A stretch of 64,000 bases of DNA, taken from an uncultured Pirellula sp. Its GTDB lineage: Bacteria > Planctomycetota > Planctomycetia > Pirellulales > Pirellulaceae. Every line of letters begins with the position of its first letter. The stretch's first letter is position 1. The notes under the pieces are model-generated. The model did no database searches. It was given only the letters and a program-made list of their open reading frames with translations, and was not told the origin of the DNA. The stretch is from NCBI GenBank assembly GCA_903892355.1, contig CAITIE010000032.1, positions 1 to 64,000 of the forward strand, read 5' to 3'. Both the position numbers and the translations under genes were made by a program. Of the stretch, positions 7,701 through 20,100 are shown in pieces.

Positions 7701-9302
7701 CTATTTGCCGTTACCAGAATCTCGGGATCCGGAATCTTTCGGCGGGCCGTTGAGGATGTTTTTTAGTGCGTCTCGGAAGGGCCTGCGTGCAGGGGGTTGA
7801 GAGGCATCCTCGTTCGCTCGACGAGTATCCGACGGTGCGACGGATTCTGCCTGCTTGGCCCGTTCCTGACGGCGTCGTCGAAGTTCCTTCAGGACATCGA
7901 CGGCTGCCCCGATGGCTTGGTCCGCATCCCCACCTGCCAAGCCACTCAATGCATCGACCGCCGCCGCGGTTCCGGGTGCTTCATTGCCTAAAGCAGCAGA
8001 GATAACAGTCAGCAGGTCGGCAGAGTCATGCCGCATAGCCGTCCAATCCACGGAGGGAGATTCCAAGGTACCGCGCACTGGCAATAGTACTTGCGGAATA
8101 CCTATCTGCTTTACGGCATCCCGTTTTGCGAAGATTTCGACTGGCACAGGGATCCCGAGTTGCACATCGAGCGATTTGTCCACCAGTCCGACGCTACCGC
8201 TGCTGGTGATTTGCAAACGAGGATCCAGTTTCGGCAAGCCGACTTGGACGCCTTTATGGAAAACCCGTTCATCGCCAAGCGTGATTTCGATGAGCGACCC
8301 ATCGACAAAGACGAGTTCGTTGACGACCTCCTTGTTTCGGAACCTCGCGATCATCTCGAGAATATTGATCACTACCGGTTCCGATGGACCGCTGCGAACT
8401 TGGTGCAGCGACAGTTGCGTTCTACCCGTGGACCGTTCCGCATGATCGAGTGGGATCTCGATCGCATCGATATCCAAGGAAACTTTTCCATCGAACCACG
8501 CTGATTTTGCAAGCAGAGGGATCGCGCGACCGAGTCCTAGTCGAACCAATTCTTGACTGATGTCGACTTGGTTAAGGATGCGTGACGGCGCGATGAGGAG
8601 CCGGGAGTTCCCGTCGAGGCTTTTGTATTGGACGTCGACACTGAAGGGCGGGACTACCAACAGTTCTTCTTCGCGTTTCTCTGAGACAACCGCGACCGAG
8701 GCATCGGTCAGAGCGATTTCGAGATCGATCCTCGGGGGGTTTTTGGCCTTGGGCTCATTCGCCCCTGCCTGCGTGTTCTCGATCGATCGGACCAGCTTCT
8801 CTAGATTCGATGAGTTCTCGAGCAACTCGATGTCGACCTTGGGTTTGACGATCGTGATCTTGCCCAAGTTCCTGCCGCCCACGAGGTACCCGAGAAGCGA
8901 GCGATTCGATTCGATGGCCTCGACCGATAGCAGACTCAGTTTTCGCGATGCATTTCGCGGCTCAGGAGATGCAGCAATAACTACAGCGGGATCGGCAGAA
9001 GACTCAGGCGGATCGTCGGATGTGGGAGCATCCAACTGCTCGATGCGGATATCGCGAAGTGCGATCGGCCGAATCCAGCTGATATCCGCCGATCCGATCT
9101 CGAGTCGAAAGCCTTCGACGGCGAGCTTGTCGACGAGCTTTTGATAGAACCAACGCGAACCGACGATGGAGGGAAGGCTGGCAACGAATGCCGTTAGGAT
9201 CAACAGGAGCCCGAGCACCGACCATGCGATGGTTCGAAAAAGATTTCGATTCGGACGATTTTGAATGGGACGAGAAAGCTCGTCAATTTTCGGAGAGTCC
9301 AT
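7701..9302 (-). CDS. AsmA-like membrane-anchored protein
   Basis: 533 residues. One transmembrane helix near the N-terminus (about 25-47, TIAWSVLGLLLILTAFVASL) is followed by a long beta-rich region starting with LPSIVGSRWFYQKLVDKLAVEG, typical of AsmA/DUF748-type proteins. The domain continues with VDIELLENSSNLEKLVRSI and ends with VRGTLESPSVDW, a block common to AsmA C-terminal parts. Members of this class bridge the envelope and are implicated in lipid transport; assignment here is by fold-level resemblance. The last 100 residues are Arg/Ala-rich and probably disordered. It starts 19 nt after the stop of the glycosyltransferase gene on the same strand, so the two likely form an operon. Confidence 0.7.
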   Translation of the reverse strand: MDSPKIDELSRPIQNRPNRNLFRTIAWSVLGLLLILTAFVASLPSIVGSRWFYQKLVDKLAVEGFRLEIGSADISWIRPIALRDIRIEQLDAPTSDDPPESSADPAVVIAASPEPRNASRKLSLLSVEAIESNRSLLGYLVGGRNLGKITIVKPKVDIELLENSSNLEKLVRSIENTQAGANEPKAKNPPRIDLEIALTDASVAVVSEKREEELLVVPPFSVDVQYKSLDGNSRLLIAPSRILNQVDISQELVRLGLGRAIPLLAKSAWFDGKVSLDIDAIEIPLDHAERSTGRTQLSLHQVRSGPSEPVVINILEMIARFRNKEVVNELVFVDGSLIEITLGDERVFHKGVQVGLPKLDPRLQITSSGSVGLVDKSLDVQLGIPVPVEIFAKRDAVKQIGIPQVLLPVRGTLESPSVDWTAMRHDSADLLTVISAALGNEAPGTAAAVDALSGLAGGDADQAIGAAVDVLKELRRRRQERAKQAESVAPSDTRRANEDASQPPARRPFRDALKNILNGPPKDSGSRDSGNGK

Positions 9303-9321
9303 GGGTTGCCGTTCGCTGGAG

Positions 9322-10752
9322 CTACGCGTCGATATGGGACGAGTATAGCTTATGCGCTAACGGGCTTACATTCACTTCGTGTTGGCAAAACGGAGTTTCC
9401 AGTTGATTGGCGGCCCAATTTCTAAGCCTGAACTCCGAAAGAATACCGATGAGCAGAATCGCAACGATGGGTATTCCTAGGAAATCCACTACGTTTGGCG
9501 AGGCTGCGATCGCGACCGAGAGCAATGCGTAATAGGCGATCGATGTTTGGGGCCGGTCGGCAAACGCCCAGAGAACGGGCAGCATGAACAAGCACATATC
9601 GTAGTGGTAGGTGTGGGGGCTCAATAACGCAGTACCGGCGATAGCTACCAGGAAGAAATCGGGACTGGTTGGGTTGAGTCGATGCTGGAAAACACAGAGC
9701 CCCACATAGACGGCTAGCGGAACGCAAAGAGCAAACTTGCCCCAAGCAACCCAGCCATGTGGCAGTGCATTCGCCAGAGCGATGATATTGCAGGACCAAT
9801 CCAGACGGTAACCGGAATTGTTGGCGTAGGTCGTCGGGTCACCGATCGAGCGGAAATACTCGAGCCACGTGGCCGTTGGAATCGTCAGAGCGCCCAATCC
9901 GAACAAGCAAATGATCCCCAGAGCGATACCGGAGCAAAATCGGTATCTTCCTTGGCGAAACATGAGCAAAGGGATTAAGAAAAACAATGTCGGCTTCACC
10001 GCCAGGAGCGCGAAAATGCATCCGGCGGTAAGCTCCCGTCGCATTTGGAGCAATCGGCAAACGATGCAAAGGACCAGAAGCCAGAGCACGCTTTTCTGTC
10101 CAAGGATGATCGAAAAATGTACGGGTGGAAAGAATACCAGTGCGATCCAAATGTGTCGCATTCGATCGCGGACGCTCTGCTGATCCGTTGGATCGGGTGA
10201 AAAGGCGTTCGCTGCGATGTCGGTGATCAGTTTGGCCGAGGCGAGAACCGCTCCCCACAGTACACCGACCCAAACCATGGTCGCAATGCGGTAAGGGATG
10301 CAAGCCAACAGCGCGTAGAACGCGTAGTGGATTGGCGGATAGACCGCGGGGTAGTATTGATCCACATCCCACGCAAATCCAACAATCGTCGGATCGTGCT
10401 GCCAAGCTTGAAAGACGTCTGAATGGTAGAGTTCGCTCGAATGCCCAGTTAGGATCATTCGTGCACCGACCCACTCTTGGAGGAAGTCTGCTCCGTACGG
10501 AGTGCTTCCCAGTTCGTTGCCCCACTCGAAATTGGGGGAACCGAAAAGCGTGAGGGCGCATAGCGCGAACCACACGCCAACGACCGCCAATGGCTTGTCG
10601 AGCAGCCGCGAGGACGGGAGTCTCGAGCCTGGTTCGATCGTCGATGGTTCGTTGCTGCGGAAATGGAACACGATGATGAAGCTTGCAGTCGGATTTCTTG
10701 GAAAGCGATTTGTATGTCTGGTGGCCAACGGAACGGATCGGGCAGGATGCAA
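9322..10752 (-). CDS. Integral membrane glycosyltransferase, GT87/DUF2029-like
   Basis: 476 residues with about ten hydrophobic segments. After the first membrane helix the protein has ADFLQEWVGARMILTG and then YYPAVYPPIHYAFYALLA, the Asp-containing and YPP motifs of the GT87 (DUF2029) polyprenyl-phosphate-mannose-dependent transferases. These GT-C enzymes add sugars on the outer side of the cytoplasmic membrane. The frame opens at a TTG; the first in-frame ATG lies nearly 100 codons in and would remove the catalytic Asp, so the start must be a non-ATG codon, either this TTG or a GTG at about 10671. It is followed closely by the AsmA-like gene. Donor and acceptor are unknown. Confidence 0.75.
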   Translation of the reverse strand: MHPARSVPLATRHTNRFPRNPTASFIIVFHFRSNEPSTIEPGSRLPSSRLLDKPLAVVGVWFALCALTLFGSPNFEWGNELGSTPYGADFLQEWVGARMILTGHSSELYHSDVFQAWQHDPTIVGFAWDVDQYYPAVYPPIHYAFYALLACIPYRIATMVWVGVLWGAVLASAKLITDIAANAFSPDPTDQQSVRDRMRHIWIALVFFPPVHFSIILGQKSVLWLLVLCIVCRLLQMRRELTAGCIFALLAVKPTLFFLIPLLMFRQGRYRFCSGIALGIICLFGLGALTIPTATWLEYFRSIGDPTTYANNSGYRLDWSCNIIALANALPHGWVAWGKFALCVPLAVYVGLCVFQHRLNPTSPDFFLVAIAGTALLSPHTYHYDMCLFMLPVLWAFADRPQTSIAYYALLSVAIAASPNVVDFLGIPIVAILLIGILSEFRLRNWAANQLETPFCQHEVNVSPLAHKLYSSHIDA

Positions 10753-11124
10753 AGATCTAGCCCAATGGTTCCGCCAGCGACAACTACCACCCGTCTTTCG
10801 CCCCCTCTCTTGAGGGGATCGCTAGTGCACCAGGACTAACTTTCTTTTAGATCACACTCCCATTCATCAATGGAAAATAATGGGAAAGGCGATCGTTTTT
10901 GGTTCGAGACGGGGGCGCAATCGTTCGAACCGCGTCCAAGAGCGGGCTTTGGGTAATCCCATTTTTCCAGGGAATTTTCGAGCGTGTAGGAGTTGTCATA
11001 TTGATTTTGGGCGCAGGAGAAATTCTCATCACAATCGGCATAATCCGGTTTTCCGAACCATCTCCTACTTTTCCTATTTATCGGAAGACTGAACCTCACA
11101 CACAAAGATCGAAGGACTACTCTC
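10753..11124. other. Intergenic region upstream of the giant protease gene
   Basis: About 370 bases between divergent genes, so it should hold both promoters. A perfect small hairpin CCCCTC-TCTT-GAGGGG lies at 10802-10817. AAGGA at 11112-11116 is the ribosome binding site of the giant gene, 8 nt before its ATG. No clear promoter boxes or RNA gene were recognised. Confidence 0.5.
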
Positions 11125-14100
11125 ATGGCAAAGAGCCGAGGGCGTTTCGGGCGTCGTGCATTTCGTATTGAGCGACTCGAGTTGCGAACAATGTTGGCAA
11201 GCGACGTTGTGTGGAATAACCCGAACTGGGACGCATCACCCGATGCTCCTGATGACAGCTCGGTCGTGAAGGGGGCTGATGCATTCTATTGGGGTGGGCG
11301 AGGAAACGTTGGATTGCAATTGAGTCTGAATCGAGTTGCCATTTCCACCGCGAACTCGACAGTTGCACTACCTGAAGGACTTACTCGACTATGGGGCATG
11401 GGGACCGAGTCGGTGGTTTATCAAACCTCAACAGAGCTTACCCCAGCTTATTTGGCGGAACTTTCATCGTTGGCTGGGGTGATTGAGGTTAGTCCGGTGT
11501 ATGTAGACATGGCATCCGGTACAGACATGTCGGTCCTCGATGAGATCATCGTGGGATTCAAGCCTAATGAGAATGCCTCGGAGTTTTTTGCTCGTCATTC
11601 GGGCTTTGAATCTTTCCAAAGGGTATTGGGAACCCAGAACCAGTACGTTGGCAAACTAGCACAGAACGGCGGACGCGCCGCGATCGATCTTTCGAACCGA
11701 CTTCTCTCGGATGCATCGACGGAGTGGGTACACCCTAATTTTTATGTGAACTTTGAGAAGCATTTCATTCCCAATGACCCGAGATTCGGGAACCAATGGC
11801 ATTTGCGGAACCTTGGTGCAAGCGGTGGAGTTGCGGATGCGGACGCGGATGTCGATTTAGCGTGGGATATCAATCAAGGCGGATCGAGTTCGATTGTGAT
11901 TGCGGTGATTGATGACGGCGTTCAATCGGGTCACCCAGACCTCAACGTATGGAGCAACCCTGGTGAAATCGCCGGGGACGGGATCGACAATGACAATAAT
12001 GGCTGGACCGACGACGTCAACGGTTGGAACTTTGTCACGGGCACGAATGCCTCCGAACCTATTGGTACTGATGCACACGGAACAGCGGTCGCTGGTGTCG
12101 CGGCCGCGAAAGGGAACAATGGTTTGGGAGTTGCGGGTGCAGCCTACAAATCGCCCGTAATATCGATCAAGGTTTTCCACAATGATGGAGCGGGAGCACT
12201 CGATGATTTCGCATCGGCACTGCTTTACGCAGGGGGGATGAAAGCCGATGGAAGCGGGACGTGGCGAGCCGGGGATCTCGTGAATAATTCCTGGGGTGGC
12301 GGTGGGCCTTTTCCGAGCATGAACGCGGCGCTCGCAGTCGGAACCGTGCAAGGTCGTGGTGGGCTGGGAGCGACTTACTTTTTCTCCTCAGGTAACAATG
12401 GATCTGGCGTTCTCGGAGAGCCAGCGGGACAGTCAGCGTTTACGCCTGGTGTTATCGCAATCGGCGCATCGACGAACTCCGATGTCCGTTCCAGCTACAG
12501 CCAGTATGGTGCTGCCCTTGATATCGTTTCTCCTAGCAATGGTGGATCGTTAGCGATCGATACCACGGACCGCACGGGCGCCGATGGTTATGCCACAGGT
12601 GATTACACGGGAACTGGAGCGACTGGCTTCGGCGGCACTTCCTCCGCTTCGCCTCTGGCGGCGGGTATTGGGGCTTTGGCGTTGGCCCAGGCCGAACTCA
12701 AGGGGATTTCCCTTTCTCCGAGTAATTTCAGGTCGCTCATTCGAAATGCGACGGACCTGATCGGCGGCGTGACCTACAACATCAACACGGGCAAAAATCT
12801 TCAATATGGTTTTGGAAGAATCAATGCAAGGACCTTGGTCAAGGGGATTGGTTCTGCAGAAATTTCCGTTGTCGATGAACTCAAAGAATTCGCCGATTTA
12901 GCCACATTGCCGATGGGTGCTGTGCTCAGCGGGCAATTCGTTGAGAAGACCCTGCGCATCCGCAATCAGGGTACGGAGCTTCTCGACATTCCCAGCATGA
13001 ACGTCGCGGCGCCATTTTCTGTTGTTGGTTTCTCTCCAATCCAATTGGCGATCGGAGAAGCAACAACCTTTGTGGTTCGATTTTCACCCGCGGCTCCTGG
13101 CAGCTACAACGAGCTGTTGACCATCCAATCTAATGATCCGGATACCCCCAACTTCCAACTGCGATTGACAGGCACGTCGACAGCCCCATCCATCGGCGGC
13201 ACTATTTTCGAGGATTACGACGGTGACGGACTTTACGAATCCTTCGAACGTGGCATCGGCACGACGGCATTTGCGTATATCGACCGCGATAGCAGTGGAA
13301 GCTATACACCGGGGGATACGCAAGCGATTGTCAATGCGCAAGGCGGATACACGTTTGCGTCCCTACCTGCCGGCACGTACACCATAGGAGCGGTTCTCCC
13401 AGGTTGGATCCAAACATCACCTGCTACCAGTTTATATACCATTACCTTGGCGGGTGGGACTGACTACTCGATCGGAAACAACTTTGGTTACTCTCTGGCT
13501 GATCGGTTGTACTCAAGGGTTTTTGAGGATCTCAAGGGGGATGGCGCCATCGATGGGCTCGATTTACCTCTTCAAGGTTTTATCGTTTCCACAGGCTCCG
13601 ATGTAGTCACCTGGAATAGCACCGGCCCAGTAGACATCATCGATGCTGGTACCGCTTATTCCTCAATCCTAGTAACGTCTGGTGGCGTGATCACCGATAT
13701 CAATGTGCGAGTCAATATTACGCACACGTGGGACTCCGATCTCAACATCTCGCTCATCGCTCCCGACGGAACAGAGGTGCTGCTCGCAGGTGGTGTCGGC
13801 CTTGATGGAGACAACTTCACCAACACGGTTTTTGACGATTCCGCGACGGTAGCAATCGGTTCAGGTGCCCCCCCATTCACCGGTACGTTTATTCCGGCCC
13901 AGCCGCTCGCCGCGATGAATTACAAAACGCTCACTGGACTATGGCAATTGAAAGTAGAAGATACTGTCGCCGCCGATACCGGTGTGATCCTCGATTGGAC
14001 CATGCAAATCTCTCGGGAATTGGGTGCAGTCTCCGATGCTAACGGTTATGCATTGGTTGATATGCCGGCCGGCACTTCAAATGCTGTTCTACAACTTCAA

Positions 14101-17100
14101 GGTGCTTACCAGTACACAGTCCCATCCAACGGAACGCATACGATCACAACCGATGGAAGCCCCATCTATGATCGACTATATGGAGCGAGGCTGCCTAATG
14201 TTGCTCCGACCCGACTGTCCCTTTCAAAATCTTCGGTCGTCGAAAACTCGCCCGCTTCAACCTTAGTAGGTAAATTGTCATCCACGGATCCAAATCGCGG
14301 TGACTCGTTCATCTATAGCTTCTCCAACACCCCGGCGAACCCTGATAACACTCGGTTCCAAATTATCGGCGACGAACTTTGGACGAATGAATCCTTTGAC
14401 TACGAACAAGACCAATTGCTGAAGATCCAAATCAGGACCACCGATGAAGGTGGGCTCTTCTTGGACCAAGTCTTCACGATATCCGTGCTCAATGTAAACG
14501 AAGTACCTTTGGATATTGCATTGAATCCGTCTTCCGTACTGGAGAACTCTCCGAACGGTGCGGTGGTTGGGACATTAAACACAACGGACACCGATGTGTT
14601 GACCGATTTTGTGTTCACTTACGGACTCGTTTCGGGTACTGGTTCTGCAGATAACGGAACCTTTGCTATCGCGGGCGATAAATTGGTCGTGAACGGACCT
14701 ATCGACTTCGAAACACAAAACGTCTTTAGTATTCGCGTACGAAGCACCGACGCTGGCGGATTGTGGGTGGAGAAGATACTCTCTGTGTCAGCCATCGACG
14801 TGAACGAGGGAGCAACCGTAATCACACTTTCGAACAACATGCTCCCAGAGAATGAGTTGCCTGGCTACGAAATCGGCACGCTCTCTAACAACGATCCCGA
14901 CGCCGGTGACTCCGTAGCGTATTCGCTGGTTTCCGGATCGGGCGATGGTGACAACATCATGTTTGCAATCGTCGGCGACAAACTGCAATCGGCGGTGACC
15001 TTCGACTTCGAAGCCCGATCGCAGTACATGCTGCGAGTGCGAGCAACAGACCGTGCTGGATTATTCACTGAACAGCCGTTTGTCATTACCGTCACGGATG
15101 TGAATGAAGCACCGATCTCCATTTCGATCACCGCTGATCGTGTTCTCGAAAACATGCCAGTCGATACATTCGTCGGCGACTTGTCCGCGCTAGATGTCGA
15201 TGCGGGTGACAGCTATACGCTCAGTTTGGTCCCAGGCATCGGCGGGGATGATAATGCGAAGTTCACGCTGGTCGGTACCTCACTCTCCACCGCAGCCGTG
15301 TTTGATTTCGAGTCGCAAAATACTCAGAAGATCCGAGTTCGAGCCACCGACAGTCAAGGCTTAACCTTCGAATCTACGTTGGTCATCTCGGTACTCAATG
15401 TCAACGAATCCCCCACGGATATTTCGGTCACTCCGGACACCGTTCCCGAATCGCAACCGATCGGAACAACAGTTGGGAAACTGACGACAAAAGATCTGGA
15501 TAATGACAACGTGTTCCGATACGAGTTCGCAAATGGCGCAGGGGCAGACGACAACGCCCTCTTCTCGATCGTCGGCGACGAACTGAGGACACTCGCGGTA
15601 TTTGACTATGACGTCAAACGGGATTACACCGTGCGAATTCGCACCACCGACTTGGGTGGACTCTCGGTCGAACGAGCCGTTGCTGTCCATGTCTCGAACA
15701 TCAACGATCCCCCAACCAACATCTCCTTGTCCAATCCATCAGTTGCCGAAAATAGCCCGTTGGGAACCATGGTCGGTTCATTCACCACCATCGATGCCGA
15801 CGATACCGATACCTTTACCTATTCGTTGGTCCCAGGAACGGGCGATGCGGATAACACGCTCTTTACGGTCAGCGGAAATCAACTCCTCACCAACAACGTA
15901 TTCAATTTCGAAGCTCGAAGCGTGTTCAGTGTTAGGGTGCGTTCGAGGGATTCCGGTGGTTTGTTGATTGAGAAGCCGTTCACGATCAACGTGACGAACG
16001 TGAATGAGGTGCCTCTGACGATCCGTTTGTCGAAACGCACCATCCCTGAAAACTCACCCGCCAACACGGTTCTTGGAACGCTTTCGACGACCGATACGGA
16101 TTCGCTCACCGACACCGTATTCGCATACAGTCTCGTCAATGGCAGCGGCGACTCAGACAACGGAGTGTTCGCTGTCAATGGGAATCAAATCGTTTTGATA
16201 GGCTCGCTGAACTTCGAACAGAAGAACGCGCTGAGCATCCGTGTCCGAAGCACCGATTTAGGTGGTCTATTCACCGAAGAACTTTTCGCCGTGAGTGTCA
16301 CGAATGTGAACGAAGCACCTACCGTCGTGAATCTGTCCAACTCATCCATCGATGAAAACCAGCCAATCGGGACAATCGTCGGTGTTCTGTCCAACGATGA
16401 TCCTGATTTCGGGGACACGCATACTTACTCGCTCGAACCAGGTGCAGGGAGCACAGACAACGCCTTGTTCACCATCAACGGCGATCAACTCCTGGCTTTC
16501 CAACCCTTCAACTTCGAAGCGAAGAGCAGCTACACCGTTCGAATCCGTGCCACTGACCGAATCGGCGCATTCGTCGAGTCGGTTCGAGTAATCACCGTCG
16601 TCGATGTCAACGAAGCACCAAATAGCTTGACACTCGTCGGGGGACACATCTCAGAAAACTCTCCGATTGGAACCGTAGTTGGCACGCTGGTGGGTTCGGA
16701 CCCGGATGCCGGCTCTGTGCTTTCCTACGCCTTCGTTGATGGGACCGGTTCCGAAGATAACGGCAGCTTTACGCTCGTTGGTGACAAACTTTTCACCAAC
16801 ACGGCCATCAATTTCGAGAACAAGTCTGCGTATTCGATTCGTGCCCGTGTAAGCGACCAATATGGGCTCTCTGTCGAGAAGTCCTTCGTTATCTCGATTC
16901 TTAATGTCAATGAGCAGCCTGTCCTCGTTTCGCTTTCGCCGAATACGATTTTTGAGGGAATGGCGATTGGTACTTCCGTCGGAACACTTTCGACCGTCGA
17001 TCCAGACAACGCGGATACGTTCTCGTACTCGCTGGTTTCCGGTGATGGCGATTCGGACAACGCTAATTTTATGATTGTCGGGTCACAAGTCCGATCGTCT

Positions 17101-20100
17101 GCGGTGTTCGATTTCGACGTCAAATCGTCCTACAGCATCCGCGTGCGAACCACCGATGCCGGTGGGTTGAGTACGGAGATCCCATTGGTGATCTTAGTCA
17201 TCAACGTGAATGACCCACCAACCAACATTATCCTGTCATCGAACTCCATCCAGGAAAACGTTCCCCTCGGAACTGTTTTGGGAGCTTTGAGCACTACTGA
17301 TGCGGACGACTTCGATACGTTCACCTACAGTTTGGTGACCGGAGCTGGCGATGCCAATAATGCGAACTGGCTAATCAACGGCAACCAACTCGTCTCGAAC
17401 GCTGCCATCAATTTCGAACAGACCAAATTCCAGCAGGTTCGGATCAGAACGGTCGATGCTGGCGGATTGGCACTCGAAAAAGCATTTGTCATCACCGTTG
17501 TCGATGTGAATGAAGCGCCGACGTCGATCGGTCTAAGCGGACTGACCATTTCCGAAAATTCGGTCATTGGAACCACGGTTGGCACGCTTTCAAGCACGGA
17601 CGTTGATGCCGGCGATTCGTTTACCTATTCCTTGGTAAGCGGTACGGGAAGCGATGACAACAGTGCCTTTGCGATTACGGGTAATGCACTGAAGACGTCA
17701 CAGGTATTCGATTTTGAATCGAAGAGCTCCTATCAAATCCGAATCCGCTCAACCGATGCCCAAGGCCTATCGACGGAATCCACGTTCGTCGTAACGGTCA
17801 TCAACGTGAACGAGACACCGATCTCAACCTCGCTAACCCCATCGTCGATTCCGGAAAACAGTTCGGTAGGAACAACTGTGGGTACTTTCTCAACGTCCGA
17901 CCCGGATGCGGGAGACAGCTGGACGTACAGTCTGGTGAGTGGCACCGGCAGCAGCAACAACGGCCTGTTTTCGATCGTTGGAAGCTCCTTGCAAGCGTCC
18001 CAATCGCTTAACTTCGAATCCACGCCAAGCCTTTCCATTCGAGTTCGAACGCGTGATAGTAGCGGCTTGTCGCGAGAGGATGTCTTTGTGATTTCGGTCT
18101 TGAATGGGAATGATACTCCATCGCAACTGATGTTGGCCGGGACAACTATCTTCGAAAACCGCCCCATCGGAACGAACGTAGGAAGTTTGACAACGACCGA
18201 CGAGGACGCGGGGGATACCCACACTTATGCGTTGGTCAGCGGATCTGGCGACACGGATAACAGTGCGTTCTCGATCGTTAACAACTCACTTAAAACGAAT
18301 GCTGTTTTCGATTTCGAAACCAAGAAATCCTATTCGGTTCGCATTGCATCCACCGACTCCCAGGGAGCACGTATCGAACGCGAGTTCGCTATCTCTGTTC
18401 TCAACGAGAACGAAGCACCGAGCAACGTGGTGCTCAGCCCCAGCAGTATCCTCGAGAATCAACCTGCGAACTCTTTGGTCGGTCTACTCGGCACGTCAGA
18501 TGTCGATGCTGGGGATTCCTTTAGCTACCAAATAGTCCCGCAACAAGGCAGCTTCGATCATCTCGCGTTCTTGATCAACGGAAACCAACTCCGAACGACG
18601 CGTCCCTTCAATTTCGAAGAGCAATCGAGCTTCGTGATCATGGTACGGTCCACGGACTTGGGTGGGTTGTCGGCTGACCGAGAGATCACGGTAAACGTCG
18701 ATAATGTCGAAGAAGCTCCAATCGATCTTCAATTGGTCGGCAACACCATTCCCGAAGGGTTTCCTCCCGGAAGCCCCATTGGGACTCTTTTAGCGATCGA
18801 TCCCGATTTGGCGGGACAAGTATCCTTCTCGTTGGTACCGGGTGCTGTCGATAACGCGATGTTCCAAGTCTCCGGAACGCAGCTGCTTTCGAACGCGATC
18901 TTCAATTATGAGTCCCGTTCAAGCTACACGGTTCTCATCCGCGCAACCGATGTTGCGGGCACGTTCACAGACAAGAGCTTTACCGTTCTGGTCGACGATG
19001 TGAACGAAGCGGCAAACTCCATTCAATTGAGCAACACCGTGATGCCGGAAAACTCCTCGAACCTGCTGGTGGGAATCCTCTCCACCAATGATCCGGACCA
19101 GAGCGAAACCGTCTTCTATCGGCTCGTTCCAGGTGCCGGAGCCGATGACAATTTGCAGTTTGTTATCGTCAGCGACAAGCTCTACGCAAAGACGCCGTGG
19201 GACTACGAAACCAAGTCCTCGTACCGGGTTCGCATCGAAGGAATTGACTCGGCCAACCACTCGGTTATCGCACCGTTTATCATCCAAGTTACCGATGTGA
19301 ATGATTCGCCGACCAGTGTGACATTAACGCCCTCGTTCATCCCAGAGAACTCACCCGCCAACAGCGCCGTCGGCTCTCTCAACGCCGTTGACCAAGACGC
19401 AGGGGATACCTTCGTGTTCACTTTTGCATCGGGTGCTACGACGTCCCCTAGTTCCCGTTTTGCGATCGTCGGAAACAGCCTCGTGGCACTCCAGTCTTTC
19501 GATTATGAGTCGGCGACATCGTATACCGAATCGATCGTGGTCACCGACAAGGCCGGTGCGACGTTTGCAACGCAAATCGTCATCGCTATCGCCAACGTGA
19601 ACGAGCGTCCCACGAACATTCGATTGAGCAACCAAGCAGTCGACGAAAACAAGCCGATTGGATCTTTGGTTGGCCTATTTTCGGCCGAAGATGTCGACTC
19701 GCCGGATACCGCAAGTTACGCACTTGTTTCCGGTTCAGGCGGTTTTGACAACAGCCAATTCCGTATCAACGGCAACCGACTGGAGACCAATGTTAAGTTC
19801 AACTATGAGCTTCGCGACAGTTATTCAGTGAGGGTGCGTGTTACGGATGCTGGTGGATTAACCTATGAGAAGGCGTTTATCGTAACCATCAACAACCTTT
19901 CGGAATTGCCACCCGTCGCAGTTAGCGACAACTACCGGACCTCGTATGGGCGTCCGATTACGATGAAGGTGTTGGCGAACGACAATGGGGTCAGTTCACC
20001 TCTAGACCCGTCAACCGTGCGAATCCTGACACCGCCAGCGGTCGGTACGGCGACGGTTCGACCGGACGGGAGCATCGAGTACACCCATAGCGTAGCCACA

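Noticed and set aside
10836-11126. Minus-strand 96-residue frame upstream of the giant protease
   Set aside because: It has no recognisable domain, overlaps the giant gene's ribosome binding site, and its composition looks random.
13500-14000. Minus-strand frames within the giant protease gene
   Set aside because: They are antisense shadows produced by the regular codon use of the repeats and carry no protein family features.
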